DNA of 64,000 nucleotides from Metapseudomonas otitidis (GCF_900111835.1 NZ_FOJP01000001.1:62001-126000), one strand, 5' to 3'; counted from the first letter of the stretch, positions 18,464 through 28,237 are shown. Numbers and translations are program-made. Notes: generated by a model not told the origin, from the letters alone.

Positions 18464-18727
18464 TTACTCCGTGGGCGGCGGGTTCAGCTGGGCTTCCAGC
18501 TCCGCGACCTTCGCCTCCAGGGCTTCCAGGCGCGCGCGGGTTCGGGCGAGCACCACCATCTGGCTGTCGAATTCCTCGCGGCTGACCAGGTCCAGCTTGC
18601 TGAAGGCGCTCTGCATCAGGGCCTTGAACTGGGCCTCGAATTCGGCGCGGGGCAGCGGGGTGTCGCCATTGAACAGGCGGGAGGCGTGGGAGCCGAGGGC
18701 ATCGAGCAGGGCTTTGGGCGGCAGCAT
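18464..18727 (-). CDS. ubiK: UbiK (YqiC) ubiquinone biosynthesis accessory factor
   Basis: An 87-residue protein of the BMFP/YqiC family. It has an amphipathic N-terminal half and a C-terminal coiled coil (EEFDSQMVVLARTRARLEAL) for trimer formation. In enterics UbiK binds UbiJ and lipids to support aerobic ubiquinone synthesis. The start could be ATG 18727 or ATG 18736 (three residues longer); neither has a good ribosome site. It lies between comM and the divergent glnK, as in other Pseudomonas. Confidence 0.85.
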   Translation of the reverse strand: MLPPKALLDALGSHASRLFNGDTPLPRAEFEAQFKALMQSAFSKLDLVSREEFDSQMVVLARTRARLEALEAKVAELEAQLNPPPTE

Positions 18728-18822
18728 GGTGGGCATCCGTTGACAGGGCGGGCCGGAGTTTACCACGGGGTCCCGGCCGAGTCGGGCGACAGGCCGACGC
18801 ACGATTTCCGAGCAATGGCTGA

Positions 18823-19476
<654 letters not shown>

Positions 19477-19510
19477 GCCTCCGAACCCCAACGCCCCAGG
19501 AGAAAACCAC

Positions 19511-20830
19511 ATGACTCTGCGTAAAGCCGCAGGGCTAGGAGCCCTTTTGTCCCTCGTTACCCCCGGCCTGGCCATGGCCGCCGACGAGGTCGTGCTGAAC
19601 AGTGGCGACACCGCATGGATGATCGTCGCCACGGCACTGGTGCTGTTCATGACCATTCCCGGCCTGGCGCTGTTCTACGGCGGCATGGTCCGCTCCAAGA
19701 ACGTCCTCTCGGTGATGATGCAATGCTTCGCCATCACCGGCCTGATCAGCGTGCTCTGGGTCGTCTACGGCTACAGCCTGGCCTTCGACACCACCGGCAT
19801 GGAGCAGGGCGTCGTCAACTTCAATTCCTTCATCGGCGGCCTGTCCAAGGCCTTCCTCAGCGGCCTGAACACCAGCAGCCTGGTGTACGCCGTGCCGGAA
19901 AGCGTGTTCATCACCTTCCAGATGACCTTCGCCATCATCACCCCGGCCCTGATCGTCGGTGCCTTCGCCGAGCGCATGAAGTTCTCCGCGATGCTGATCT
20001 TCATGGCCGTGTGGTTCACCCTGGTCTACGCGCCGATTGCCCACATGGTGTGGAGCGGCAACGGCGGCTTGATGTGGGACTGGGGCGTGCTGGACTTCGC
20101 CGGTGGCACCGTGGTGCACATCAACGCCGGTATCGCCGGCCTGGTGGCCTGCATCGTGCTGGGCAAGCGCAAGGGCTACCCGACCACCCCGATGGCCCCG
20201 CACAACCTGGGCTACACCCTGATCGGCGCCGCCATGCTGTGGGTGGGCTGGTTCGGCTTCAACGCCGGATCCGCCGTGGCTGCCAACGGCACTGCGGGCA
20301 TGGCCCTGCTGGTCACCCAGATCGCTACCGCGGCTGCTGCCCTGGGCTGGATGTTCGCCGAGTGGCTGACCCACGGTAAGCCGAGTGCCCTGGGCATCGC
20401 CTCCGGTGTGGTCGCCGGCCTGGTCGCCGTGACCCCGGCCGCTGGCACCGTCGGCCCCATGGGTGCCCTGGTGATCGGCCTGGCTGCTGGCGTGATCTGC
20501 TTCTTCAGCGCCACCAGCCTCAAGCGCAAGCTGGGCTACGACGACTCCCTGGACGCCTTCGGCGTGCACGGCATCGGCGGCATCGTCGGCGCCCTGCTGA
20601 CCGGCGTGTTCGCAGCACCGGCCCTGGGTGGCTTCGGCACCGTCGAGAACATCGCGGCCCAGCTGTTCATCCAGTTCAAGGGCGTGGCCTTCACGGTCGT
20701 CTATACCGCTGTGGTCACCTTCGTGATCCTCAAGGTGCTGGACCTGGTGATCGGCCTGCGGGTCAACGAAGAGGAAGAGACCGTCGGCCTCGACCTGGCG
20801 CAGCACAACGAGCGCGGCTACAACCTGTAA
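19511..20830 (+). CDS. amtB: Ammonium transporter AmtB
   Basis: Inner-membrane ammonium channel of 439 residues with a cleavable signal peptide (AMA|ADE, cut after about residue 23) and eleven transmembrane helices. The Phe/Trp recruitment region, the conserved FYGGMVRSKN, and the twin pore histidines (in VVHINAG and in FGVHGIGGIVG) are present. It carries ammonium inward under limitation and is gated by GlnK, encoded just upstream. A strong terminator follows. Confidence 0.97.
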   Translation: MTLRKAAGLGALLSLVTPGLAMAADEVVLNSGDTAWMIVATALVLFMTIPGLALFYGGMVRSKNVLSVMMQCFAITGLISVLWVVYGYSLAFDTTGMEQGVVNFNSFIGGLSKAFLSGLNTSSLVYAVPESVFITFQMTFAIITPALIVGAFAERMKFSAMLIFMAVWFTLVYAPIAHMVWSGNGGLMWDWGVLDFAGGTVVHINAGIAGLVACIVLGKRKGYPTTPMAPHNLGYTLIGAAMLWVGWFGFNAGSAVAANGTAGMALLVTQIATAAAALGWMFAEWLTHGKPSALGIASGVVAGLVAVTPAAGTVGPMGALVIGLAAGVICFFSATSLKRKLGYDDSLDAFGVHGIGGIVGALLTGVFAAPALGGFGTVENIAAQLFIQFKGVAFTVVYTAVVTFVILKVLDLVIGLRVNEEEETVGLDLAQHNERGYNL

Positions 20831-20866
20831 GCCCGCCGGCCCCTTCGGGGCGTGCGAACCGCTGCC

Positions 20867-20896
20867 AAGGGCGCCGAAAGGCGCCCTTTGCTTTTT
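20867..20896 (+). terminator. glnK-amtB operon terminator
   Basis: GGGCGCC (20869-20875), GAAA tetraloop, GGCGCCC (20880-20886), extended by AA/TT pairs and followed by a T-rich tract. Confidence 0.88.
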
Positions 20897-20947
20897 CAGA
20901 GGCCGCGCTAGAATGCGCGCCGAGCGAAATCCGAGGGAGTGGCGCCC

Positions 20948-21373
20948 ATGTGGCACCAGACGCTGATCACCTTGAAGCCGCGTGCGCGAGGCTTCCACCT
21001 GGTCACCGACGAGCTGCTGGCCGGATTGCCGGAACTGGGTCGCTGCCGTATCGGTCTGTTGCACCTGCTGCTGCAACACACATCGGCTTCACTGAGCGTC
21101 AACGAGAATGCCGACCCCTCCGTGAGGCGCGATTTCGAGCGGTTCTTCAACCGCCTCGTGCCCCAGGGCGAGGGTGGCTACGAACATGACTACGAAGGCC
21201 CGGACGACCTGCCGGCGCACTTCAAGTCGAGCCTGCTGGGCTGCCAGCTGACCTTGCCGGTGCGTGACGGGGCGCTCGCCCTGGGTACCTGGCAGGGGAT
21301 CTACCTCGGCGAACACCGCGATCAGGGCGGTGCGCGTCGGGTGCTGGCGACCCTCTACGGCGAGGCATCGTGA
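20948..21373 (+). CDS. YjbQ / UPF0047 family protein
   Basis: A 141-residue protein of the YjbQ family, with the signatures [21 protein letters not shown] and [15 protein letters not shown], including the conserved histidines. Some members show weak thiamin phosphate synthase activity, but the true role is unsettled. A GTG three codons upstream is an alternative start. It lies between amtB and sutA, as in P. aeruginosa (PA5286 by order). Confidence 0.88.
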   Translation: MWHQTLITLKPRARGFHLVTDELLAGLPELGRCRIGLLHLLLQHTSASLSVNENADPSVRRDFERFFNRLVPQGEGGYEHDYEGPDDLPAHFKSSLLGCQLTLPVRDGALALGTWQGIYLGEHRDQGGARRVLATLYGEAS

Positions 21374-21388
21374 TTTTTTCCGGGCGCG

Positions 21389-21416
21389 TAGAAACCTGGC
21401 GCGACTGGGCTATAAC
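21389..21416 (+). promoter_or_regulatory. Candidate sutA promoter
   Basis: TAGAAA (21389-21394), 16-bp spacer, TATAAC (21411-21416): four and five matches to the sigma-70 hexamers, placed 33 bases before the sutA start. It suggests sutA is transcribed independently of yjbQ. Confidence 0.45.
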
Positions 21417-21448
21417 TAACCTGCTCTTGCAAGACACGAGGTAGAAGA

Positions 21449-21769
21449 ATGAGCGACGAAGAACTGGAACAAGACGAGCTCGAAGCGGGCGACGAGGACG
21501 AAGGCGAGGAGCTGGCTGCCGCCGAGGACAGTGGCGAAGACAGCGATGACGGCGAATCCCCCGCCCCTGCCGGCAAGGGCAAGAAAGCCGCTGCCGTCGA
21601 GGTCGAGGAGCTGCCCAGCGTCGAAGCCAAGCAGAAGGAGCGTGATGCGCTGGCCCGTGCCATGGAGGAATTCCTGGCCCGTGGCGGCAAGGTGCAGGAG
21701 GTGGAGCCCAACGTGGTCGCCGACCCGCCCAAGAAGCCGGACAGCAAGTACGGCAGCCGCCCCATCTGA
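21449..21769 (+). CDS. sutA: SutA, RNA polymerase-binding regulator of slow growth
   Basis: A 106-residue acidic protein. The N-terminal half is a disordered run of Glu/Asp (for example DEDEGEELAAAEDSGEDSDD); the middle is a predicted helix around LPSVEAKQKERDALARAMEE; the tail PPKKPDSKYGSRPI is conserved in the Pseudomonas SutA family. SutA binds RNA polymerase and raises rRNA and housekeeping transcription in slow or stationary growth. GAGGTAGAAGA precedes the ATG. A terminator follows 16 bases after the stop. Confidence 0.92.
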   Translation: MSDEELEQDELEAGDEDEGEELAAAEDSGEDSDDGESPAPAGKGKKAAAVEVEELPSVEAKQKERDALARAMEEFLARGGKVQEVEPNVVADPPKKPDSKYGSRPI

Positions 21770-21785
21770 TTGAGTTGCCTGGAAG

Positions 21786-21808
21786 AGCCCGCTTGATGCG
21801 GGCTTTTT
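21786..21808 (+). terminator. sutA terminator
   Basis: AGCCCGC (21786-21792), TTGAT loop, GCGGGCT (21798-21804), then a T-run. Confidence 0.88.
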
Positions 21809-21826
21809 CATGCCTGCGATTCGGGA

Positions 21827-22531
21827 TCAGGCGCCCCGGTGCCAGCGCTCCAGCAGTGTGGGTAGCTGATCCAGGGTACGAATCTCCGCGTCGGGGTGTT
21901 CGTCGCCGTCCCAGGGTTTGCCCTGGGGGTTGAACCACACCGCGCGCATGCCGGCATTGTGGGCGCCCTGGATGTCGTCGCTGGGGTGATCGCCGATGTG
22001 CACCGCCTGGGCGGCGGGGACGCCGGCCCGGCGCAGCGCTTCTTCGAAGGGGTGCGGGTCCGGCTTGCCGATGCCCAGTTCCTCGGCGCAGAGGGCGAAC
22101 TGGAAGTAGTCTGCCAGGCCCAGGCGGCGGACGTCGGCGTTGCCGTTGGTGATCACCGCCAGCCGGTAGTGGTTGGCCAGGCGCTCCAGGGTCGGGTGCA
22201 CCTCGGGGAACAGGTCGATGCGGTGCCGCGCGGCCAGGAACACCTGGAAGCCGGCCTCCGCCAGCTCCGCGGCCTCGGCCTGTGGATAACCGGCCTCTTC
22301 CAGGGCATGGAAGAGGATGCGCCGGCGCAGCTCGCTCAGGCGGTGCCTGAGCCCGGGGGTGGCGTCCACCAGGCGGGCGCGGATCGCCCACAGGTGCTCG
22401 ATCGGCACGGGCCCCAGGCGCGGCGCCTCGTTGCCCAGCCATTCGCGCAGGGCGGCTTCGGCGCCCTGCATCACCACCGAGACGTCCCACAGGGTGTCGT
22501 CCAGGTCGAAGGTCACCAGTTGGATGCTCAT
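21827..22531 (-). CDS. HAD-superfamily phosphatase, YigB-like
   Basis: A 234-residue HAD subfamily IA hydrolase. Motif I is FDLDDTLWD (nucleophile Asp9, Asp11), motif II VITNGN, motif [15 protein letters not shown] and motif [11 protein letters not shown]. In E. coli the xerC neighbour YigB dephosphorylates a flavin precursor and FMN; the same neighbourhood here supports that role, though HAD substrates are hard to predict. The start overlaps the xerC stop by four bases (ATGA), so the pair is translationally coupled. Confidence 0.87.
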   Translation of the reverse strand: MSIQLVTFDLDDTLWDVSVVMQGAEAALREWLGNEAPRLGPVPIEHLWAIRARLVDATPGLRHRLSELRRRILFHALEEAGYPQAEAAELAEAGFQVFLAARHRIDLFPEVHPTLERLANHYRLAVITNGNADVRRLGLADYFQFALCAEELGIGKPDPHPFEEALRRAGVPAAQAVHIGDHPSDDIQGAHNAGMRAVWFNPQGKPWDGDEHPDAEIRTLDQLPTLLERWHRGA

Positions 22532-23430
22532 TCCTCGTCCTTGGCTCCGTTGCGTCGTGCCCGGGGGTGGGCCTTGTCGTAGACCGCCGCCAGGTGTTGG
22601 AAGTCCAGGTGGGTGTAGATCTGCGTGGTGGAGATGTCGGCGTGGCCGAGCAGTTCCTGCACCGCCCGCAGGTCCTGGGAGGACTCCAGCATGTGGCTGG
22701 CGAAGGAGTGCCGCAGCATGTGCGGATGGACGTGCTGGCCCAGCTCGCGCACCCCGGCCACCCGCACCCGCTCGCGCACGGCGCGGGGGCCGATGCGCCG
22801 CCCCTGGCGGGTGACGAAGACGGCGCCGTCCACCGGGGACACGCTGGCGCGGTGGGGCAGCCAGCGCTCCAGGGCCTGGCGCGCCATGCGCCCGAGGGGC
22901 AGTTCGCGGATCTTGTTGCCCTTGCCGATCACCCGCACGCTGCCGTCGGCCAGGTCCAGGCGGTCCAGGTCCAGGCCCACCAGTTCCGACAGGCGCAGGC
23001 CGGAGGAATAGAACAGCTCGAGGATGGCCTGGTCGCGGCGGGCCATGAATTCGTCTTCCACCGCACCATCCAGCAACTGCTGGGTGCGGTCGGCATCCAG
23101 GGTTCGCGGCAGGCGTCGCTCGCCCTTGGGCGCACTGATGCCGCTGGCCGGGTCGTGTCGGCAGCGGCCCTCGCGGATCAGGTAGCGGTACAGGCCGCGT
23201 ACGGCGGAGAGCAGGCGGGCGAGGCTGCGGGCAGACTGCCCCTGCTGGTGCAGGCGCGCCACCATGCTGCGCAGCGGGCGGGGTTGCAGCGTGGTCCAGT
23301 CATCGAGGCCGAAGCCTTCGGCCAGGGCCACGACCTTCTCCAGGTCGCGCCGGTAGCCTTCCAGCGTGTGCGGGGAAACCTGGCGCTCACTGCGCAGGTG
23401 TTCGAGGTAGCGCTCCAGATCGGCCTTCAT
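22528..23430 (-). CDS. xerC: Tyrosine recombinase XerC (Sss)
   Basis: Site-specific recombinase of 300 residues that acts with XerD at dif to resolve chromosome dimers. N-terminal SAM-like DNA-binding domain (to about 95) and catalytic domain with the full set Arg146, Lys170, His237, Arg240, His263 and nucleophile Tyr272 (TQIYTHL). In Pseudomonas this gene is also called sss and affects root colonisation. A much longer open frame upstream was rejected; the ATG at 23430 gives the family length. Operon member: DUF484 upstream, HAD downstream. Confidence 0.96.
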   Translation of the reverse strand: MKADLERYLEHLRSERQVSPHTLEGYRRDLEKVVALAEGFGLDDWTTLQPRPLRSMVARLHQQGQSARSLARLLSAVRGLYRYLIREGRCRHDPASGISAPKGERRLPRTLDADRTQQLLDGAVEDEFMARRDQAILELFYSSGLRLSELVGLDLDRLDLADGSVRVIGKGNKIRELPLGRMARQALERWLPHRASVSPVDGAVFVTRQGRRIGPRAVRERVRVAGVRELGQHVHPHMLRHSFASHMLESSQDLRAVQELLGHADISTTQIYTHLDFQHLAAVYDKAHPRARRNGAKDEE

Positions 23431-23452
23431 CGGTCCTCCCGGCGCGCTGCGC

Positions 23453-24154
23453 TCAGCGCACCGAGCGCAGCGGAGTGGCGTGGCGCGGCAGCACCCGGGC
23501 CAGGACTTCGGCGATGTAGCTGAGGAACAGGGTGCCGAGGGAACTCTTGTAGTGCTGCGGGTCCGGGCTGCCGATGGCCAGCAGGCCGTGCTGGCCCTGG
23601 TGGTTGAGGGAGACGACGGCGGCCGAGCCGACCTTGGCGCCCTCTTCCGCGCCGAACAGGAACTCCAGCTCGTGGGCCCGCAGCACGCCGCAGATGGTCT
23701 TGCCCGCCACCAGCAGGCCACCGATGGCCTGGTGCGCTTCGGCGCTGGAGACGCTGCGGCCCACCGGCAGGGTGCTGTCGCTGAACAGGATCAGGCTGAC
23801 GAAGGGCACCTGGAACTCATGGCGCAGGCTGTCCTCGATGGCACCGACCACTTCCTCCAGCGTATTGGCGTCCAGCAGGTCGAGCACCAGGCGGCGGGTC
23901 TTGTCGAACAGGCGGTCGTTGTCTCGGGCCACGTCCATCAGCTGGGACAGGCGGTGGCGCATCTCGATGTTGCGCTCGCGCAGCAGCTTCACCTGGCGCT
24001 CCACCAGCGAGACGGCCTCGCCAGGCTGGTGGGGGATGCGCAGTTCGGGGATCAGCTCCTCGTGGTCGACGAAGAACTCCGGGTGCTGGCGCAGGTAGGC
24101 CGCGACCGACTCGGAATCGAGGGCGCGCAGCGCGTCGGGGTGCTTCTCGCTCAT
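23453..24154 (-). CDS. DUF484 family protein
   Basis: A 233-residue cytoplasmic protein with a helical N-terminus ([20 protein letters not shown]), a coiled coil around [13 protein letters not shown], and a C-terminal GAF-like domain. The DUF484 family sits between dapF and xerC in many gammaproteobacteria, including E. coli (YigA), but no activity is known. It starts 13 bp after dapF ends and is 22 bp before xerC, so it is firmly within the operon. Confidence 0.88.
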   Translation of the reverse strand: MSEKHPDALRALDSESVAAYLRQHPEFFVDHEELIPELRIPHQPGEAVSLVERQVKLLRERNIEMRHRLSQLMDVARDNDRLFDKTRRLVLDLLDANTLEEVVGAIEDSLRHEFQVPFVSLILFSDSTLPVGRSVSSAEAHQAIGGLLVAGKTICGVLRAHELEFLFGAEEGAKVGSAAVVSLNHQGQHGLLAIGSPDPQHYKSSLGTLFLSYIAEVLARVLPRHATPLRSVR

Positions 24155-24167
24155 GCTCTCGGCTCGT

Positions 24168-24998
24168 TCATAGGCGGACCTGGCCTTCGTACACGCGTAC
24201 GGCCGGGCCGGTCATCATCACGGGCTGGCCGGGGCCGGCCCATTCGATGGTCAGCTTGCCGCCCGGCAGCTCCAGCTGCACGGGGGAGTCCATCCAGCCC
24301 TGGCGAATGGCCGCGACGGCCGCGGCACAGGCGCCGGTGCCACAGGCGCGGGTTTCCCCGGCACCGCGCTCCCAGACCCGCAGGCGGGCCTGGTGGCGAT
24401 CCTGGACCTGCAGGAAGCCGACGTTGACCCGCTGCGGGAAGCGCGGGTGGTGTTCGAGTTTCGGGCCCAGCTCGTGGACCGGGGCGCGGTCCACATCCTC
24501 GACGCGCAGCACGGCATGGGGGTTGCCCATGGACACGGCGGCGAGCTGGACGGTCTGGCCGTCCACGTCGACCGGGTAGCTCAGGGCCTCGGCCTCGGCG
24601 ACGAAGGGGATCTGCTGGGGCACGAGGCGCGGCGGGCCCATGTCGACCCGGACCTGGCCATCGGCGCGGACATCCAGCTCGATGATGCCGGCCTTGGTCT
24701 CGACGCGGATCTGCTTCTTCACGGTCAGGCGCTTGTCCAGCACGAAGCGGGCGAAGCAGCGGGCGCCGTTGCCGCACTGCTCCACCTCGGAGCCGTCGGA
24801 GTTGAAGATGCGGTAGCGGAAATCCACGTCCGGGTTGGTGGGGGCCTCGACGATCAGCAACTGGTCGAAGCCGATGCCGGTGTGGCGGTCGCCCCACTGC
24901 TTGGCGTGCTTGGGCTGGATGTGCGCGTGCTGGCTGACCAGGTCGAGCACCATGAAGTCGTTGCCCAGGCCGTGCATCTTGGTGAAACGCAGCAGCAT
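24168..24998 (-). CDS. dapF: Diaminopimelate epimerase
   Basis: PLP-independent epimerase of 276 residues, converting LL- to meso-diaminopimelate for lysine and peptidoglycan. The two catalytic cysteines are present: Cys75 in [11 protein letters not shown] and Cys219 in TRACGTGAC. The N-terminal MHGLGNDF is standard. The ATG at 24998 follows CCGGAG, four bases after the lysA stop; a longer frame upstream was rejected. Substrate flow is direct, since LysA decarboxylates the product. Confidence 0.97.
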   Translation of the reverse strand: MLLRFTKMHGLGNDFMVLDLVSQHAHIQPKHAKQWGDRHTGIGFDQLLIVEAPTNPDVDFRYRIFNSDGSEVEQCGNGARCFARFVLDKRLTVKKQIRVETKAGIIELDVRADGQVRVDMGPPRLVPQQIPFVAEAEALSYPVDVDGQTVQLAAVSMGNPHAVLRVEDVDRAPVHELGPKLEHHPRFPQRVNVGFLQVQDRHQARLRVWERGAGETRACGTGACAAAVAAIRQGWMDSPVQLELPGGKLTIEWAGPGQPVMMTGPAVRVYEGQVRL

Positions 24999-25002
24999 GG
25001 AC

Positions 25003-26250
25003 TTACTCCGGAAGCAGGCTTTCGCCGGCGTAGAGTTCCTCGAGGGTTTCGCGACGACGCACTTCGTAGGCCTGCTCCCCATCCACCATCACCTCGGCGG
25101 CACGGCCGCGGGTGTTGTAGTTGGAGCTCATGACGAAGCCGTAGGCACCGGCCGAGCGCACGGCCAGCAGGTCGCCCTCGGCCAGGGCCAGGTCGCGGTC
25201 CTTGGCGAGGAAGTCGCCGGTCTCGCAGATCGGGCCGACCAGGTCGTAGCGCTGGGCCTCGCCGTCGCGCGGCTGCACCGGCACCACGTCCATCCAGGCC
25301 TGGTACAGGGCCGGGCGGATCAGATCGTTCATGGCCGCGTCGATCACGGCGAAGTTCTTATGCTCGGTGTGCTTGAGGTATTCCACCTGGGTCAGCAGCA
25401 CGCCGGCATTGGCGACGATGTAGCGGCCCGGCTCGAACACCAGCGCCAGGTCACGCCCGGCGATGCGCTCGCGCACGGCCTTGATGTAGTCGCCGGCAAC
25501 GGGCGGCTGCTCGTCCTTGTAGCGCACGCCGAGGCCTCCGCCGAGGTCCAGGTGGCGGATGTGCACGCCCTGGGTGGCGAGGCGGTCAACCAGTGCCAGC
25601 AGGCGGTCGAGGGCGTCGAGGAAGGGCGGCAGGCTGGTCAGCTGGGAGCCGATGTGGCAGTCCACGCCGATCACGTCCAGGTTGGACAGCGAGGCGGCGC
25701 GCAGGTAGACGGCCTCCGCCTGTTCGATGGCGATGCCGAACTTGTTTTCCTTCAGGCCGGTGGAGATGTACGGGTGGGTGCCAGCGTCCACGTCGGGGTT
25801 CACCCGCAGGGAGATCGGCGCTTTCACGTCCATCTCGGCGGCGACCACCTGCAGGCGCTCCAGCTCGTCCACCGACTCCACGTTGAAGCAGTGCACGCCC
25901 ACTTCCAGTGCGCGGCGCATGTCGTCGCGGCTCTTGCCGACGCCAGAGAAGACGATGCGGTCAGCCGAGCCACCGGCGGCCAGCACGCGCTCCAGCTCGC
26001 CGCTGGAGACGATGTCGAAGCCCGAGCCCAGGCGCGCCAGCAGGTTCAGCACCGCCAGGTTGGAGTTGGCCTTGACCGCGTAGCAGACCAGGTGCGGCAC
26101 GCCCTGCAGGGCATCGGCATAGGAGCGGTACTGCGCCTCGATGTGCGCGCGGGAATAGACGTAGGTGGGGGTGCCGAAGCGCGAGGCGATGGCGGACAAG
26201 GCCACGCCTTCCGCGAACAGCTCACCGTCGCGGTAAGTGAAAGCGTCCAT
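25003..26250 (-). CDS. lysA: Diaminopimelate decarboxylase
   Basis: PLP fold-type III decarboxylase of 415 residues making L-lysine from meso-diaminopimelate, the last step of the pathway. The PLP lysine is Lys60 in [14 protein letters not shown], the GGGLGV glycine loop and [11 protein letters not shown] with the active-site cysteine are in place. It lies nine bases after lppL and five before dapF, in one operon. Confidence 0.97.
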   Translation of the reverse strand: MDAFTYRDGELFAEGVALSAIASRFGTPTYVYSRAHIEAQYRSYADALQGVPHLVCYAVKANSNLAVLNLLARLGSGFDIVSSGELERVLAAGGSADRIVFSGVGKSRDDMRRALEVGVHCFNVESVDELERLQVVAAEMDVKAPISLRVNPDVDAGTHPYISTGLKENKFGIAIEQAEAVYLRAASLSNLDVIGVDCHIGSQLTSLPPFLDALDRLLALVDRLATQGVHIRHLDLGGGLGVRYKDEQPPVAGDYIKAVRERIAGRDLALVFEPGRYIVANAGVLLTQVEYLKHTEHKNFAVIDAAMNDLIRPALYQAWMDVVPVQPRDGEAQRYDLVGPICETGDFLAKDRDLALAEGDLLAVRSAGAYGFVMSSNYNTRGRAAEVMVDGEQAYEVRRRETLEELYAGESLLPE

Positions 26251-26259
26251 CTAGACCCC

Positions 26260-26385
26260 TCAGTGCGCGTGTTCGGAGGAGGACTTGGTGTCGTCAGGCA
26301 GGTACAGCGGGCCTTTCTGGCCACAGCCGCCCAGCAGGCAGGCAACAGCGAGGAGCGCAACGATGGGGGTGAGCAGCCGCTTCAT
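26260..26385 (-). CDS. lppL: Small lipoprotein LppL
   Basis: A 41-residue lipopeptide. The signal peptide runs to the lipobox LGGC with Cys21 as the lipidated residue, leaving a mature peptide of about 21 residues (GQKGPLYLP motif). The YifL/LptM family, to which this belongs, helps LptD assembly in E. coli; LppL of Pseudomonas sits upstream of lysA in the same way. AAGGA precedes the ATG. It leads the lppL-lysA-dapF-DUF484-xerC-HAD operon. Confidence 0.93.
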   Translation of the reverse strand: MKRLLTPIVALLAVACLLGGCGQKGPLYLPDDTKSSSEHAH

Positions 26386-26411
26386 GGCGAGATCCTTGAA
26401 CAATGCGTAAT

Positions 26412-26449
26412 TGGGTCGGGAGTATACCGACCACCCATCGCCTTGCCTA
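26412..26449 (-). promoter_or_regulatory. lppL operon promoter overlapping an inverted repeat
   Basis: Reading the minus strand, TAGGCA (26449-26444), a 17-bp spacer and TATACT (26426-26421) form a good promoter. The -10 sits in the centre of an inverted repeat, GGTCGG (26414-26419) and CCGACC (26427-26432), with further TGGG/CCCA arms just outside. A regulator bound there would control the cell-wall/lysine operon. Confidence 0.5.
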
Positions 26450-26535
26450 TGCGCCGAAACACCCGCCGGGCGGGCGCTGCGCCTAGCCAAACGGGCTTTC
26501 GCGCCACTAGGATGGGCGGCAAAAACGGAGGCCGA

Positions 26536-27573
26536 ATGGACCCCTCTTCCCCCCTTGCCGGCTCGGTTTCGGTTGCCTACCTCCAGGGCCTGGTGGACCA
26601 CGTGGCGCGCCACGGCATCGAGCCGGCGGTCTTCCTTGCCGGCATCCAGCTGACCCCTTCCATCCTCGCCCAGCGCGAACAGCGCATCGCCGCCAGTGCC
26701 TATCTCGAACTCCTGGGCCAGGCCATGGCGCGGCTGGACGATCCACGCCTGGGACTGCACCTGGGCGAGGCGGTGCGCCCCGGTTACTACGGCGTGCTTG
26801 GCTACCTGCTGATGAGTTGCCCGACCCTTTCCGACGCCCTCCACCGCCAGGCGCGCTATGCCGCCCTGGTGGGCAACCTCGGCCAGGTGGAACTGGACGA
26901 CGAGCCTCCGCGCGCCGACCAGGAACCCCTGGTGCGGCTGGCCTGGGAGCCGTCGCTGCCGCTGCTGCGCGACCAGGTGGCGGAGGAGTCCCTGGCCGGT
27001 TGGGTCACCTTCGGGCGCTGGATCAGCGGGCTCGACATCCCGCCCACCGAGGTGCGCTTCCAGCACCCCGCGCCTGCCGACGACGCCGAGCACCGTCGGG
27101 TATTCCGCTGCCCGGTGCTGTTCGGCCAACCCGACAACGCCCTGGTGTTCCCCCGCCGCCTGCTGGCCACGCCCCTGGGCCAGGCCGACTCACACGTCCG
27201 GCAGATGCTCGATGCCTACGCCGACCGCCTGCTGGGGGAATTGCGCCAGGGCCAGAGCGTGCTCGACCGGGCGCGCCTGGCACTGGCCGGGCGCCTGGCC
27301 GAGGACGGCGCCGACCTGGAACACCTGGCCGCCGACCTGGGTCTGAGCCCGCGCACCCTGCAGCGGCGCCTGCGTGACGCGGACCTGACCTTCAGCCAAC
27401 TGGTGGACGAGACGCGGCAGCAACTGGTGCTGCATTATCTGCGCGATCCGGCCCTGGAGCTGGCCGACATCGCCTTCCTGGTCGGCTTCAGCGAGGCCGG
27501 CTCCCTGGCGCGGGCCTTCCGCCGCTGGACCGGGCAGAGCCCAGGCGAGTACCGTCGCCACCTCGGGCGCTGA
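26536..27573 (+). CDS. AraC-family transcriptional regulator
   Basis: A 345-residue regulator with the N-terminal arabinose-binding-type domain of the OruR/ArgR-like branch (SVAYLQGLVDHVARHGIEP at the start; GYYGVLGYLLMSCPTL) and a C-terminal double HTH (about 245-345: LAADLGLSPRTLQRRL, then IAFLVGFSEAGSLARAFRRW). ATG 26536 follows CGGAGG. The same frame stays open for almost 1.7 kb upstream across lppL and lysA, which is a GC artefact. In P. aeruginosa, as I recall, lppL and cyaY are direct neighbours, so this gene is extra here. Its target is unknown; the palindrome in its own upstream region is a candidate site. Confidence 0.87.
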   Translation: MDPSSPLAGSVSVAYLQGLVDHVARHGIEPAVFLAGIQLTPSILAQREQRIAASAYLELLGQAMARLDDPRLGLHLGEAVRPGYYGVLGYLLMSCPTLSDALHRQARYAALVGNLGQVELDDEPPRADQEPLVRLAWEPSLPLLRDQVAEESLAGWVTFGRWISGLDIPPTEVRFQHPAPADDAEHRRVFRCPVLFGQPDNALVFPRRLLATPLGQADSHVRQMLDAYADRLLGELRQGQSVLDRARLALAGRLAEDGADLEHLAADLGLSPRTLQRRLRDADLTFSQLVDETRQQLVLHYLRDPALELADIAFLVGFSEAGSLARAFRRWTGQSPGEYRRHLGR

Positions 27574-27612
27574 AAGGTCGCCCACGTTTCCATTTTTCCT
27601 GAGGTACATCCG

Positions 27613-27945
27613 ATGAGTTTGAGCGAAGCGCGTTTCCACGATCTGGTCGACGAAGTCCAGGAGGCCGTCGAGGACCTCTTCGATGGCAGCGACCTGGACG
27701 TGGACCTGGAGAACAGCGCGGGCGTCCTCACCATCCGTTTCGAGAACGGCAGCCAGGTCATCCTCAGCCGCCAGGAGCCCCTGCGCCAGCTGTGGGTAGC
27801 GGCTCGCTCCGGCGGCTTCCACTTCGACTACGACGCGGAGTCGCAACGCTGGATCTGCGACACCAGCGACGAGCCGCTGGGCGAACTGCTCGCCCGCGTG
27901 ACCCGCGAGCAGGCGGGCGAAGACCTTGAGTTCGACGAGCTCTGA
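27613..27945 (+). CDS. cyaY: Frataxin-like iron-sulfur assembly protein CyaY
   Basis: A 110-residue bacterial frataxin. An acidic first helix (FHDLVDEVQEAVEDLFDG) binds iron, followed by the beta-sheet region with the GSQVILSRQEPLRQLWVAAR segment and the FHFDYD strand. CyaY modulates the cysteine desulfurase IscS in Fe-S cluster assembly. The end overlaps the start of the DUF1289 gene by 20 bases. Confidence 0.95.
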   Translation: MSLSEARFHDLVDEVQEAVEDLFDGSDLDVDLENSAGVLTIRFENGSQVILSRQEPLRQLWVAARSGGFHFDYDAESQRWICDTSDEPLGELLARVTREQAGEDLEFDEL

Positions 27946-28129
27946 GCCGCCGCCCGAGCCCCGGCCCGCGTCACCCTGCGTGCGTCGTTGCTGCCTGGAC
28001 GACGCCGATATCTGCATCGGATGCGGGCGCAGCCTGAGTGAGATTCTGCAGTGGGGCGAAGCCAGCGACGACCGCCGCCGGCAGATTTGCCGCGACGCCG
28101 CCCAGCGCCTCGCGGCGCGACGGCCATGA
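27926..28129 (+). CDS. DUF1289 family small cysteine-rich protein
   Basis: A 67-residue protein with the DUF1289 pattern SPCVRRCCLDDADICIGCGR and the following EILQW. The four conserved cysteines suggest a small metal site (zinc or iron), function unknown. The only possible start that keeps the motif is TTG 27926, inside the 3' end of cyaY in another frame, so it depends on translational coupling. A terminator lies 83 bases after the stop. Confidence 0.82.
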   Translation: MSSTSSEPPPEPRPASPCVRRCCLDDADICIGCGRSLSEILQWGEASDDRRRQICRDAAQRLAARRP

Positions 28130-28212
28130 CCGGATGGTCTTGCCAAGAGCCTCCGTGGTGACGTAGTGTCGGTCGGGCCGTCGCCATGGCGTACGGCCTG
28201 AACAGCATCTGG

Positions 28213-28237
28213 AAACCCCGCCTTCGGGCGGGGTTTT
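28213..28237 (+). terminator. Terminator of the cyaY-DUF1289 unit
   Basis: CCCCGCC (28216-28222), TTCG tetraloop, GGCGGGG (28227-28233), with AAA/TTTT flanks and a further T-run. Confidence 0.88.

Noticed and set aside
24835-26535. Plus-strand open frame of about 570 codons across lppL and lysA, upstream of and in frame with the AraC gene
   Set aside because: It lies antisense to well-supported genes, its translation has no recognisable family, and the AraC gene has a good ribosome site at its own ATG. It is a GC-rich shadow.
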